This document shows positions 11,359 to 20,759 of a stretch of DNA of 64,000 bases, piece by piece. The notes under the pieces were generated by a model that ran no database searches, had not been told where the DNA came from, and saw only the letters and a list, made by a program, of their open reading frames with translations. The translations under genes were made by a program, and so were the position numbers. The DNA comes from Camarhynchus parvulus. Taxonomy: Eukaryota; Chordata; Aves; Passeriformes; Thraupidae. How positions within the stretch are numbered: position 1 is the first letter of the stretch; each line of letters begins with the position of its first letter. The DNA lies in contig NC_044574.1 in the NCBI RefSeq assembly GCF_901933205.1, forward strand, positions 2,420,501-2,484,500, given 5' to 3'.

Positions 11359-11663
11359 GCCCGCGAGCCCCCATGTAAATAAAACCACCGGCACCGGCCG
11401 CCGCTCTCTTAAAGGGGCGCTGGCTCCTCCCGCTGGGGCCCGCGAGCCGCAGCTCGCCCGGCAGCGGCGGCCTCGCCGCGTTGCCTCTTTAAGCAGCGCC
11501 TACGTGCGGCGCGCGAGCAGGCGTCGGCGGCGGCGCGTGCAGACCCGCACGGACCCGGCCCGGCCCCGCCCCCTGTCCCGTTGACCACGCCCCTCTGTCC
11601 CGCTGTCCCCGTCCCCCCGCCCCGGTGCCCGCACAGCCCGAGCCGCGCCGGACGCTGCCGCCG

Positions 11664-11669
11664 TTTATT
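11664..11669 (-). terminator. AUP1: Poly(A) signal of AUP1
   Basis: Plus-strand TTTATT (minus AATAAA) about 135 bp past the AUP1 stop, inside CpG-rich sequence. It leaves only about 355 bp before the next same-strand start codon at 11308. Confidence 0.7.
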
Positions 11670-11803
11670 TCCGCCGCCAGGGGGCGCCCCCCCCCGCCCG
11701 CCCCGCCCCGCCCGGCCGCCCGCGCGGGGCCCGCGCGCTCCCGGTGCCACCGGCCCGGCCCGGAGCTCCGGTCAGGGGTTGCCACCGGCCCGGTCCGGCC
11801 CGG

Positions 11804-14800
11804 TCAGGGGCTGCCGCCGGCCCTTGCCGCGCCGTGCTTCTCAGCGAACCGCCTGCGGGAGAGAGCGCCTTCCCTCAGACACCGCGGGGCTGGGAGCACC
11901 GGAGGGGCCTCCCGCGAACCCAGCCGGGGATGCCCGCCTGGCCAGGAAGCAGCACCGGGGGACCGGGGACACTGCGGGGACACTGCAGCAGCCCAGCGCC
12001 GGGCTGGCTCTGCTCGCACCGTTCAATCCCGGTCCCCCAAGACCACCCACAGGATCCCAGCCGGGTGTCCCAGTCAGGGATTCCCAACGGGACAATTCTC
12101 TCAGCACCACCCCAGCCATTCAGTGCCCAACAAGCCCAGGCACACTCAGCTTCCCTCAAACACATCCTCAATTTTCTGTATCTTCCTAAAGCAAGACCCA
12201 CACACCAGAACCTGCCTCTTGTGCCAGGATTTGCCTCATAAAAACCCTGCACAGAGATCAAACCCACTCCCCGTGCCCTCACACCAAGGAGCATTAATGG
12301 AGCTGTCCCTGGTGCCAAACAGCAATGTCACTGCCACGGTGCCAGTGGGACCCCAGAGAAACGCAGTCCCACAGGGGCTCCTGTCAGCCAGACATGGAAA
12401 GCCCATTGCCTGGGGCACTTTGGGAGCTGCTGGGGCTGGGATCTGGGGGCTTGGGCAGGGGGAGAATTTGTGTGGCCCTGGGGGAGCTGTGGGGGGCTCT
12501 CACCTCCTGGCATAGTCGTACAAGGCTCGTTTCCTCTCCTGCAGGGACAGGTGACGCTCCACGGGGGACTTTGCAAACTGCTTTGTAGCCGGCTGGAAGG
12601 GAAAGCACAGGAGCCATCAGGACACAGATGAAGTCTCCTTGGTGGCTCTGCAAGGACCTGGCTGGTGCTCCATGCCCTTGGCCAGCAGAGCAGGGAGACA
12701 CAACCCCAAAGTACCTTGGAAGAAGGCGCAGGCACAGAGCCCTGGATGCCAGAAGCAGCTGCAGCCTGAGAGGTAGATGGGGCAGGCAGGTCTCCAGGCT
12801 CTTTACTCTCAGGGAAGAAGGGAACTCTCCCCTCCAGCAAGTTGGCAATGGTGGTGTCCACACAGTTGGTTTGGACTGTGGGGACAAAGGGAACTATTAG
12901 AGATCAGGACACTTCATCCTGCAGCAAGGACAAGGTTTCTTCTTTTGGACCCACATCCCTGCTGGCACCCCAGCTCACCCAGGTCTGTCCTGATGACCTC
13001 CAAGGGCACGTGAGGCAGCACCTCCTTGACCTGCTGTGCCATTGCCACCACCCTCACGTCCTCAGGAGCACCCCTGGGCAGGCTGGGGGGCACCCTGGGC
13101 CGGGCTGCCGGGCGCTGGCTCGAGGCTGCAGGAGAAAGGACAGCGGGCACAGGGTGAGTCTGTCACTGAAAGCACACAGAGATCCCCCAAAAACAGAGCC
13201 CAGGCTGAGGTTCCACAGCCAGGATCCCCACCTGGGGCAAAGGGCAGCCTCTGTGCCGTGTGCCTCAGCCTCTTCATGTGCTCGGTCCTGTCAGCAGCGG
13301 TGATCCGTGTGGATACCACACCCAGCTCCATGGCCAAGAGCTGTGAACACAGAGCAGTCACACCAAAATCACACAACACAAACAGCCCAGGCAGCCCCTC
13401 CACGCTGGGGAGCACGCCAGGGCCACATGGAGCCATGCTGAGGGCAAAAGGGCTGAGAACTGATTTCTCCAGGGCCTCAGGGATGCATTGCAGTGCTGCA
13501 GAGGGCACAAGAAGGATCAGGAATTGCAACATCATCCTGCCAAAATAGGCTGACAAGGAGGTATGAGATGTCTGGAGCTGTCAAATACCCAGTACATAGA
13601 GGCAGGGTGAAGAAACAACTGATTTGTATGATTTGTGGTGTTATAAAAAGGGGGTGAAAGGTTTGAACTTGATGGGAAAAGCCCTGACAGCTGCAGAAAG
13701 GCTCAGTGTGGGGTGGCAAACAGGCCATGAAATAACTGAGCTCTTGCAAGGGGCAATAAGCATGTTCTGTTGGAGTCCTGGATGCTGAGAATTTCAGACT
13801 TTCAGTGCTGACAGACTCTAGCCCCCAAGAGAACACTGCACTTGACCTGAGGCCACAGAGAAAGCTTCTAAAATTAAATAACAGAACTGAGATTATGGGC
13901 GTGTAGTGATTAGAAATGTGTAATATCACATAGTAAAAAACTTAAGAGTTTAAAGCTTTAGAATATAATAATATATATAACAAAAAAAAAGTTTTAATAC
14001 AAAAACTAGTCCTACTTCATAAGCTAAGTAGTATTTTATAACTAAACAAAAAAATCCATATTACAAAAGTAGTTAATTATTAAGTTAAAAATAAAAATAA
14101 TTTAAGTATAATTTCTTAATTAGTTTTTAGTTAAAAAAACTTATAAAAATAAATACATAACCATTTTATAACTTATTAATAAAATATTACAAAACTCACT
14201 ACTTATAAAAGTATAACATAAATGAAAAAAAAACCCCATCTAAGTCTAAACACAAAATACCCATCTACAGCTCCCTCAGCACCCTCTAAACTGCCCACCC
14301 AGTGCTGGGGGAAACCCCACAACCAGCCCTGCTCCCTTATCCAAAAGGCCAGAGAAGGAAGCAGCTGCTGGGGTCTGCCCAAAATCCCCACTGGAACAGC
14401 TCCTGCTGCTCCTCACCCTGTTCCACTTTTTCATGCAGAGCCCAAGAGTGACACTGAGCCACAGAAAACACCTCAAGATCAACATCCTGAGTTAATAAAT
14501 CAGATCTGGAGATGAAACTTTCCAGGATCTGAAAGAGGCTACAGGGAACACTCTCAATCCCAACCTTAACCAAAAAAAACCCAAAACCAACAATGTAGCA
14601 GAGCTCCCATCACAAACACACATCCAGAAATGCCCTCTGCACCTCTGCCTGCAGCCTGTGCCTACCCCAAAGTGCAGCAGTCCCACAGATCCCTGTCCCA
14701 TCCCACCTTCCTACCTCCTGAACTCGGAGCGCAAAGTCCTCAGTCCGCTCGTCCGCTCGTCTGGGGACAGACGGCATCCACCTGAGTGGGGACAGACAGA

Positions 14801-17800
14801 CAGCACGTGGAGCCACCCTGCTGGGAGAGGCCCTGGGGACACCCTGCCATGCCATCCCCACCTCCAGGCTCCCTGCTCAGCCCACAGCTTTCCCCAGAGG
14901 AGCAGCAAAACCCAACAGCCACTCCCGAATGCAGGACGTGGTAGAAGACGGATGTGGCTCACTGGCCTTAATGAGAGAAAGGCCTTAATGAGAGAAAGGC
15001 TTTAATGAGAGAAAGGCCTTAATGAGGATCTGGGGCCATTTACATGGAAGTAGGAAACAGGTCACCCAGAATTCAGGCAGCTAGAACCAGGGAAAGGCTG
15101 TTTTCCTTTGCTGAAATACACCAAGCCCTACATTTGATTCCCAGTCCTTTCCATTGCCCTCATTACAGCAAAGCTACTCAGGGCCTGGGCAGGGCTCTGG
15201 GTCACCCCACTCCCAAGGGATTGTAGGGACAGACAGACACTGCTGGGCTCAGCAGCTTCAAAAATACCCCTGGAAACTTGAACTGAACACCTGGAGAGAC
15301 TGAGACTCCTCTCATTCCCCAAGAGGAACCAGGAGCCCTCTTCACATCAGAAGCTGGACACGGCCAGGCCCAGATGGTGCCAAGCCCAGCCCTGCTGAGG
15401 CACCCAGGGAGGGAGATCTCAGTGCCACGGTGACACCACAGCCCTGCCCACCCCCAACCCTGCCCCAAACAGAAGAGAGAGACGTAGTACCTTACTTGAT
15501 AAACTGTGAAGGGAACGAAGAAGGTCCAGAGCAGCTCTGTGATCCAGGAGGAGTCAGCCACGCTCTGGGGAAGAAGAGAGCACAGTGAGATCCCACCCAT
15601 GGGACAGGAGCAGTGGGCAGGGAGGTGGGCACAGCACACCCAGCTGGAGGATTGGGAAAGGGGCAACAGCAAAGCCAGTGCAAGCCCCAGGGCAGCTTCA
15701 CCCTCATTGGTCATCACCATTTTTCACTTTCCCCCCACTAAGACAGCAGCAAGATTTTCCCTCAGTATCCTCCCATTCCCTACCAGTCTGTCCCTTCAGA
15801 AAGCTACAAAAATGTCAGAAAACCTACTAATGTTTCCTCAGAAGCATGAACAATCCTCCCTCAACATCCTCTCTGTGATGTGCCAACTCCTGTAAGCTCT
15901 CCCAGGGAACAGCACAAGAGGAAACAGCCTCAGAGGAGGCTGAACTTGGATGTTGGGAAAATTCCTCCTTGAAAGGGCTCTCCAGCCCTGGCACAGCTGT
16001 CCAGGGCAGGGGGAAGTCCCCATCTCTGGGGGGATTTAACAGCCCTGCGGATGTGGCACTTGGGGACATGGCCAGTGGTGGCCTTGGCATTGCTGTGGAA
16101 TGGTGGGATTTGATTTTCCAGAGGGATTTTCCAAACAATTCTGTGATTCTCAGACAGGCTTGTGCCTGGGAAGAGGAGCTGTAAATGAGAAAAGCCCTGA
16201 AAGCCCAGGCACAAGATGAACAGAGAAACCTCATCTGGATAAACAGAACCTCAGAACCCTAAACCCAAATGCCTGGAGTGATGCCCACAGCCAGATTTCA
16301 GTTACACTGCCTGTGCCACAGAACAACACCCACAACACCCTCCTGCAACATTCCATGCAACTGGAGCTGGAGAAATTTATTTTTTAACCCCAAATTCAGT
16401 GTTTGGCCCAACCCAGTGCCTAATATACATTACACAATTATATAAGAAAACTTTCCTATAAAACACCAATCAATCCATTCAAAATTTAACATCTCCAACC
16501 CTTCCAGTTTCTGATGGTTTAAAATCACCCCAGAGATCCACCAGGATTTACTCAGCCAATGTGCAGGAAGCACAAAGTCCTGCTCAGACTCTGAAGGTAA
16601 AATTTGAGCCAAGAAGTGACTGTAACCAGCACCTGCTGCTCTCCCTGACATGCAGGAGGGAAGGGATGCACAGACAGACACACAGCTTGTCACATCTCAG
16701 AGTTTCTCAAAGGAACCAAACCCATAAAAGCATAAGATATTCCTTATAAACTGTTCAGAACAGAAAAACTCTCCCACTTTTCTGGAGGACTCATTCAAAA
16801 TGTAACTTATTGCTAGAAAACTGCATCTTCACCCACCTTGTGGCCTGCCTCAACTCTGTCTCAGCTCTGCCAAATATTCCTGCAGTTCCCATCCCTGCAC
16901 ACATGCAGGTGACTCCTCACCCTGTCAGGGGTTCCTGTGCCACAGAAACACCAGACCCATGACTGGCAGCTCTCTGTGGTCACCAGATCATAAATAATAA
17001 ATATCAAAAATAAGAAATTCAATAAAGTCTTGCTGAGAGCAGTTTCCCTGCAATGCCTTTGGCAGTGCTGCCATTGCCCTCATGGACTTTATCCCTCGTG
17101 TGGGGCTGCTCCTGCTCCATGTCCTGTGTCTGTGCCAGGGGCTCTCAGGAGCCTCCAGAGCCCTGATGGCCTTTGGCACAAGGGCTGCCTGCAGCTGCTC
17201 CATTCACTGCAGGGAACTCAGCAAGAGCAAAGCAGACTGGCCATGGAAGCCAGAGGCACAGTGACAGCCAGCTGGGCCACCAAACATCTGTCACACTGGC
17301 CAGTGTAACCAGGCCTCCTGGAAAAGGCATCGGAACGGAGCAGCTGGTTCCAGGCTGCCAGGACACGAGGCCAGGTCACACCACAGGCTCCAAAGGAACA
17401 AGAAAAGCTGTTCCCACCCCACACCCTGTCCCTGTGCCCAGCACTCACCACAGCCACCAACGGCCTCCGGACCTGCAGGGCAACGGGCTGGACCTCATCC
17501 AGGATGGAGAAGGGCCAGGAGCTGGAAAGGAGGAATTCTGCAGTGAGTGACCCAGGAGCCACCTGAAGCTGTTTTGTCACCATACAGCAGAACCATTCCC
17601 AGCCACCCTATCGAATTTGCAGGGGGAGAGAGAATGATCTGATTCCATCTTATCAGAAGGTTAATTAATTACTTTATTATCTATATTATTCTATACTATA
17701 TTGCATTATATTATATTACATCTAAACTGAATCTGCCAAGCACTCAACCCTGCACACAACTACACTGAATTTTGTGACTGTCAGCTGACACTCACACACA

Positions 17801-20313
17801 CACACACACACTTGGCCCTGATAAGGCAAGGAAATAAAACACCATCACTTTGAGTGAAGAATCTCCATATTGCATTCTATTTTTGCACAAACACAGGCAC
17901 AGCCAATGATAAGAATATTCTTGGGAAGAACTGTGCCTTGCTTTTCTCTGTGAAGAGAAATGTAGCTACACCCCCGTGCTGCAGGAATTGCCATTTCCCT
18001 GCTGAGGGAAGTCACCTGAAGCGGAGCAGCCCGGCCCTGCCGTTGGTGGCAGCCTCCTCTGGGAACAGCAGCAGGGGGGGATTCCCTTGCTGGGCCGAGT
18101 ATTCCTTTAGGGAATCCACCAGCTCTGCCCGGCTGCCCGTCACTCCCAGCTCCATGAAGCCCCGGGACCAGCAGATGAACCCTGGGGCACCGCTCAGGGC
18201 AGGCTGCAGGGAGAACAGCAATGAGGAGGAAACCCCGCCCTGCCCACCCTTCCACGCCCTCCAGGCCAACCCTCCCAGGTGACAGAGGTGACAAAGTTGC
18301 TGCTTATTAGCAAAATCCCCTCTGGGACTGAGAGTGACCTGTGTTGATGGTGGCTGAGATGTTACTGCCAGGCCTCAGCCCCTGCTCCACAGGAAATGGA
18401 TTTCAAAATCATCAGTTCAGACTGAGCCCTGCAATCCCAGCTGCCCGTGTCCCCAGTGTTCTCTGCAGCAGTCCCTGACACACTTGGCAGGACACACTCT
18501 GCTCCCAGAGTGTCCCCTGTCCAGGCCAGGGGTAAATCAATGGCTGGGCAGGACACAGGAGCCACACAGAGCCTGCTGACTCAGGAGCTACACACACAAA
18601 GGATTTTACAGAGGAGCAGGGACAGCCCAGACCTACCCAAGCACCACTGACACACAGCTCCCTCCATGCACCCCCTAAACTGCCCACCCAGTGCTGGGGG
18701 AAACCCCACAACCAGCCCTGCTCCCTTATCCAAAAGGCCAGAGAAGGAAGCAGCTGCTGGGATCTGTCCCCTCTTCCACCAAAATCAACCCCCACTGAAA
18801 CAACTCCTGCTGCTCCTCACCCTGTTCCACTTTTTCATGCAGAGCCCAAGAGTGACACTGAGCCACAGAAAACACCTCAATATCAACACCCTGAGTTAAT
18901 AAATCAGATCTGGAGATGAAACTTTCCAGGATCTGAAAGAGCCTAGAGGGAAGCTGGAGAGGGAATCTGTGCCAGAAAGTGAAGCAACAGGACAAGGATT
19001 AATGAGTACAACTGAAAGAGGAGCAATTTAGGCTGGATCTTAGGAGGAAATTTATGGGTGTGAGAGTGGTGAGGTTGCCCAGAGAAGCTGTGGATCCCTT
19101 GAAGTGTCCAAGGCCAGGCTGGATGGGGCTTGAAGCCACTTGGGCTGGCAGAAGGTGACCCAGCCCATGGCAAAGGGTGGCACTGAGTGGGCTTTAAGCT
19201 GCCTTCCACTGATGCCACTGCAGCACCAAAAGGGGCAGAGCTGCCCGTGCCCCGCCCTCGGGGAGGAGCCCGGCCGTGCCCTCACCGTGTTGCAGGAGGT
19301 GAGCAGGCTGACGACGTTGTGGTCGAAGGGGGTGACATGATTGGCAATGAAGACCCTGGCGCCGGCCCCGCGCAGCCGAGGGTCGCTCTGACGCACCAGC
19401 AGCCCCAGCACGGAGCACATCACACGGACAATGAACCTGCCGGGGGAACACGGATCTTCCTCAAATCCTGCCCTCCAAAACACTGCTAGGTGACGTGTCC
19501 AACAGCCAAAGACCCGGGAATTCTGGCGGCTGGATAAACCACGGTGGTACCGAATGGAAATGACACGTCTGGTGCAGGAATTGGTGTGGGGCTGGGACTG
19601 GGATGAGGGCAGCAAGTGCTCATAGAACTCCTGAGCATCACAGCACGCTGATCCACACCAGTCCCTGAGCACTCCAGGGGTGTCTGCCAGCTCCAGGCTT
19701 GGCAGAGGAAGCACCTCCAAGGCTCCCGAAGACACAGATCCTCCCCTGAGCCGAGCCCCCCGGGGCGGCCCTGCCATCACCCCACACCCAGCCCGGGCAG
19801 CAGCAGCACCCCGGAGCCCCCCGAGGTCACCCACCGGCGCACGACGCTGTCGGGCAGGGCGCAGCTGACCAGGAACACGTGGACGCCGATGAAGACGCGC
19901 AGGACGAGCAGGCAGAGCCCCACGGGGGCGTAGAGCAGCAGGGCCAGGAGCAGGAACCCGTCGGTCGGGAGCCTGCAGGGGCAGAGAGCGGCCGGGGCCG
20001 CCTGAGCGTGGCCGGGACGATCCCCAGGACCCACCCTGCGGCCGCCGTTCCGCCGTGCTCCCCCCGGCAAATCTCCCAACCCACTCCGGGACCACCCCAG
20101 AGCCTCCTCGGTTTCCCCCACGGGTCATCCCGACCTTCCTCACGGGGCTTTGCTGAGACACCCCCGCCCTCCGCTGGCCCCGCCACTCCCGCCCAGGGTT
20201 CCCGCGGTTCTCGCGCGGCTCTCCCGGGAGTCCCCACGGCGCGGGCCCCGGGCGGGCGCTCACCGGTGCGAGTCGAAGAGCCGCTCGGGGCCCGGCGCCG
20301 CGGGCGGTTCCAT
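11804..20313 (-). CDS. AUP1: AUP1 lipid droplet-regulating VLDL assembly / ERAD factor
   Basis: Twelve coding exons in transcript order: 20264-20313, 19835-19972, 19286-19436, 18016-18203, 17449-17521, 15491-15564, 14715-14760, 13232-13340, 12979-13125, 12715-12875, 12504-12592, 11804-11852. They total 1275 bp, giving 424 residues against about 410 in human, all in phase. AUP1 sits as a hairpin in ER and lipid-droplet membranes and recruits UBE2G2 for ERAD. Visible parts: N-terminal MEPPAAPGPERLFDSHR; a hydrophobic hairpin LLLALLLYAPVGLCLL; an acyltransferase-like motif NHVTPFDH (H-x4-D); LLLFPEEAATNGRAGLLRF; a CUE ubiquitin-binding domain around VKEVLPHVPLEVI and CVDTTIANLLEG; and a C-terminal UBE2G2-binding helix (LSLQERKRALYDYARRR) ending GGSP. 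The start is the first ATG of the CpG-island exon, matching the human N terminus. It is divergent with HTRA2. Confidence 0.96.
13900..14240. repeat. A+T-rich low-complexity tract
   Basis: About 340 bp of TA/TAA/AAAT-rich sequence in the AUP1 intron between exons 7 and 8, in sharp contrast to the GC-rich surroundings. No coding or element signature is visible. Confidence 0.8.
14271..14545. repeat. Copy 1 of a ~280-bp dispersed duplication within AUP1 introns
   Basis: The block from CACCCTCTAAACTGCCCACC to TCCAGGATCTGAAAGAG recurs nearly identically at 18660-18956. Either a recent intragenic duplication or two copies of one repeat family. Confidence 0.85.
14966..15030. repeat. 19-bp tandem repeat
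   Basis: Four near-perfect units of TTAATGAGAGAAAGGC type in an AUP1 intron. Confidence 0.85.
15905..16160 (+). mobile_element. CR1 LINE 3' end
   Basis: Contains the typical chicken-repeat-1 3' wording (GGGAAAATTCCTCCTTGAAA, then GGCACTTGGGGACATGG, then TTTTCCAAACAATTCTGTGATTCT). 5'-truncated, no ORF, in an AUP1 intron. Confidence 0.8.
17620..17985 (-). mobile_element. LTR-like repeat, family 1 (reverse copy)
   Basis: Reverse complement of the repeat at 55700-56030: the 3' block with TTATCAGAAGGTTAATTAATTACTTTATT at its left end, a short AT tract, a (CA)n at 17794-17812, and the 5' block ending near TTTCTCTGTGAAGAGAAATG. It lies in the AUP1 intron between exons 4 and 5. Confidence 0.75.
18660..18956. 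repeat. Copy 2 of the ~280-bp dispersed duplication within AUP1 introns
   Basis: Partner of 14271-14545. It carries about 20 extra bp (CCCTCTTCCACCAAAATCAA) relative to copy 1 and ends at the same phrase. Confidence 0.85.
19010..19205 (+). mobile_element. CR1 LINE fragment
   Basis: Wording such as GAAGCTGTGGATCCCTTGAA and GTGTCCAAGGCCAGGCTGGA is typical of CR1 ORF2 3' regions. No open frame; in the AUP1 intron between exons 3 and 4. Confidence 0.65.
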
Positions 20314-20556
20314 CCCCGCCGTGCCGGCGCCTCACGGCCGCCCCGCACCCGCCGCCATCTTGCCCGCGGCCGCCCGCCTGGCCCGCGCGGGGCACGCTGG
20401 GAACGCACCGCCTTCCTGGTCCGCCCCGCGCCGCCGCAGCACTCTGGTCCCGATCGCGGCCCTCGGCGGCTCCGGTAGACTCGGTGAGCAGCTCTGGCAA
20501 TGGGGCTGCCTTGCTTCGCTGTCGCGCCGGTTGTCGGTGCATCTCGCTGACGGCGG

Positions 20557-20571
20557 GACTGTAGCTCCCAG
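20557..20571 (+). promoter_or_regulatory. ZNF143/THAP11-like site 1
   Basis: GACTGTAGCTCCCAG, a degenerate match to the ZNF143 (Staf) SBS consensus ACTACAATTCCCAGAATGC. Confidence 0.5.
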
Positions 20572-20574
20572 CGG

Positions 20575-20594
20575 GACTACAACTCCCGGCATGC
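20575..20594 (+). promoter_or_regulatory. ZNF143/THAP11-like site 2
   Basis: GACTACAACTCCCGGCATGC is the best match of the four, retaining ACTACAAYTCCC and the GCATGC end. Confidence 0.7.
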
Positions 20595-20632
20595 TCCGCG
20601 GCAGAACGCGCTTCCGGCAGGCTCCGTCTCGG

Positions 20633-20653
20633 AACTACAGCTCCCGGCGTGCT
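20633..20653 (+). promoter_or_regulatory. ZNF143/THAP11-like site 3
   Basis: AACTACAGCTCCCGGCGTGC, followed by the same TCCGCGG as site 2, which suggests local duplication. Confidence 0.65.
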
Positions 20654-20690
20654 CCGCGGTGGAGGACAGCTTCAGGTGGACCCCGCCTCT

Positions 20691-20709
20691 GAACTACAAC
20701 TCCCGTAGG
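20691..20709 (+). promoter_or_regulatory. ZNF143/THAP11-like site 4
   Basis: GAACTACAACTCCCGTAGG, about 50 bp upstream of the HTRA2 ATG. Confidence 0.65.
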
Positions 20710-20759
20710 GCCCCGCGGCTCGGCCCCGCCCCGGCGGGGCGTGGCTTCCGTTCGGCAGC

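Larger units (their letters stand above)
20314..20759. promoter_or_regulatory. AUP1-HTRA2 bidirectional CpG-island promoter
   Basis: 446 bp separate the two divergent start codons. The island itself extends over both first exons (about 19.84-21.14 kb). It has no TATA box but carries four ACTACA-CTCCC motifs (20557-20709) and CTTCCGG ETS-like sites near 20611 and 20744. Confidence 0.9.

Noticed and set aside
19052..20542. 496-aa minus-strand open frame
   Set aside because: It reads through several AUP1 exons and their introns; only the parts matching exons 1-3 are real coding.
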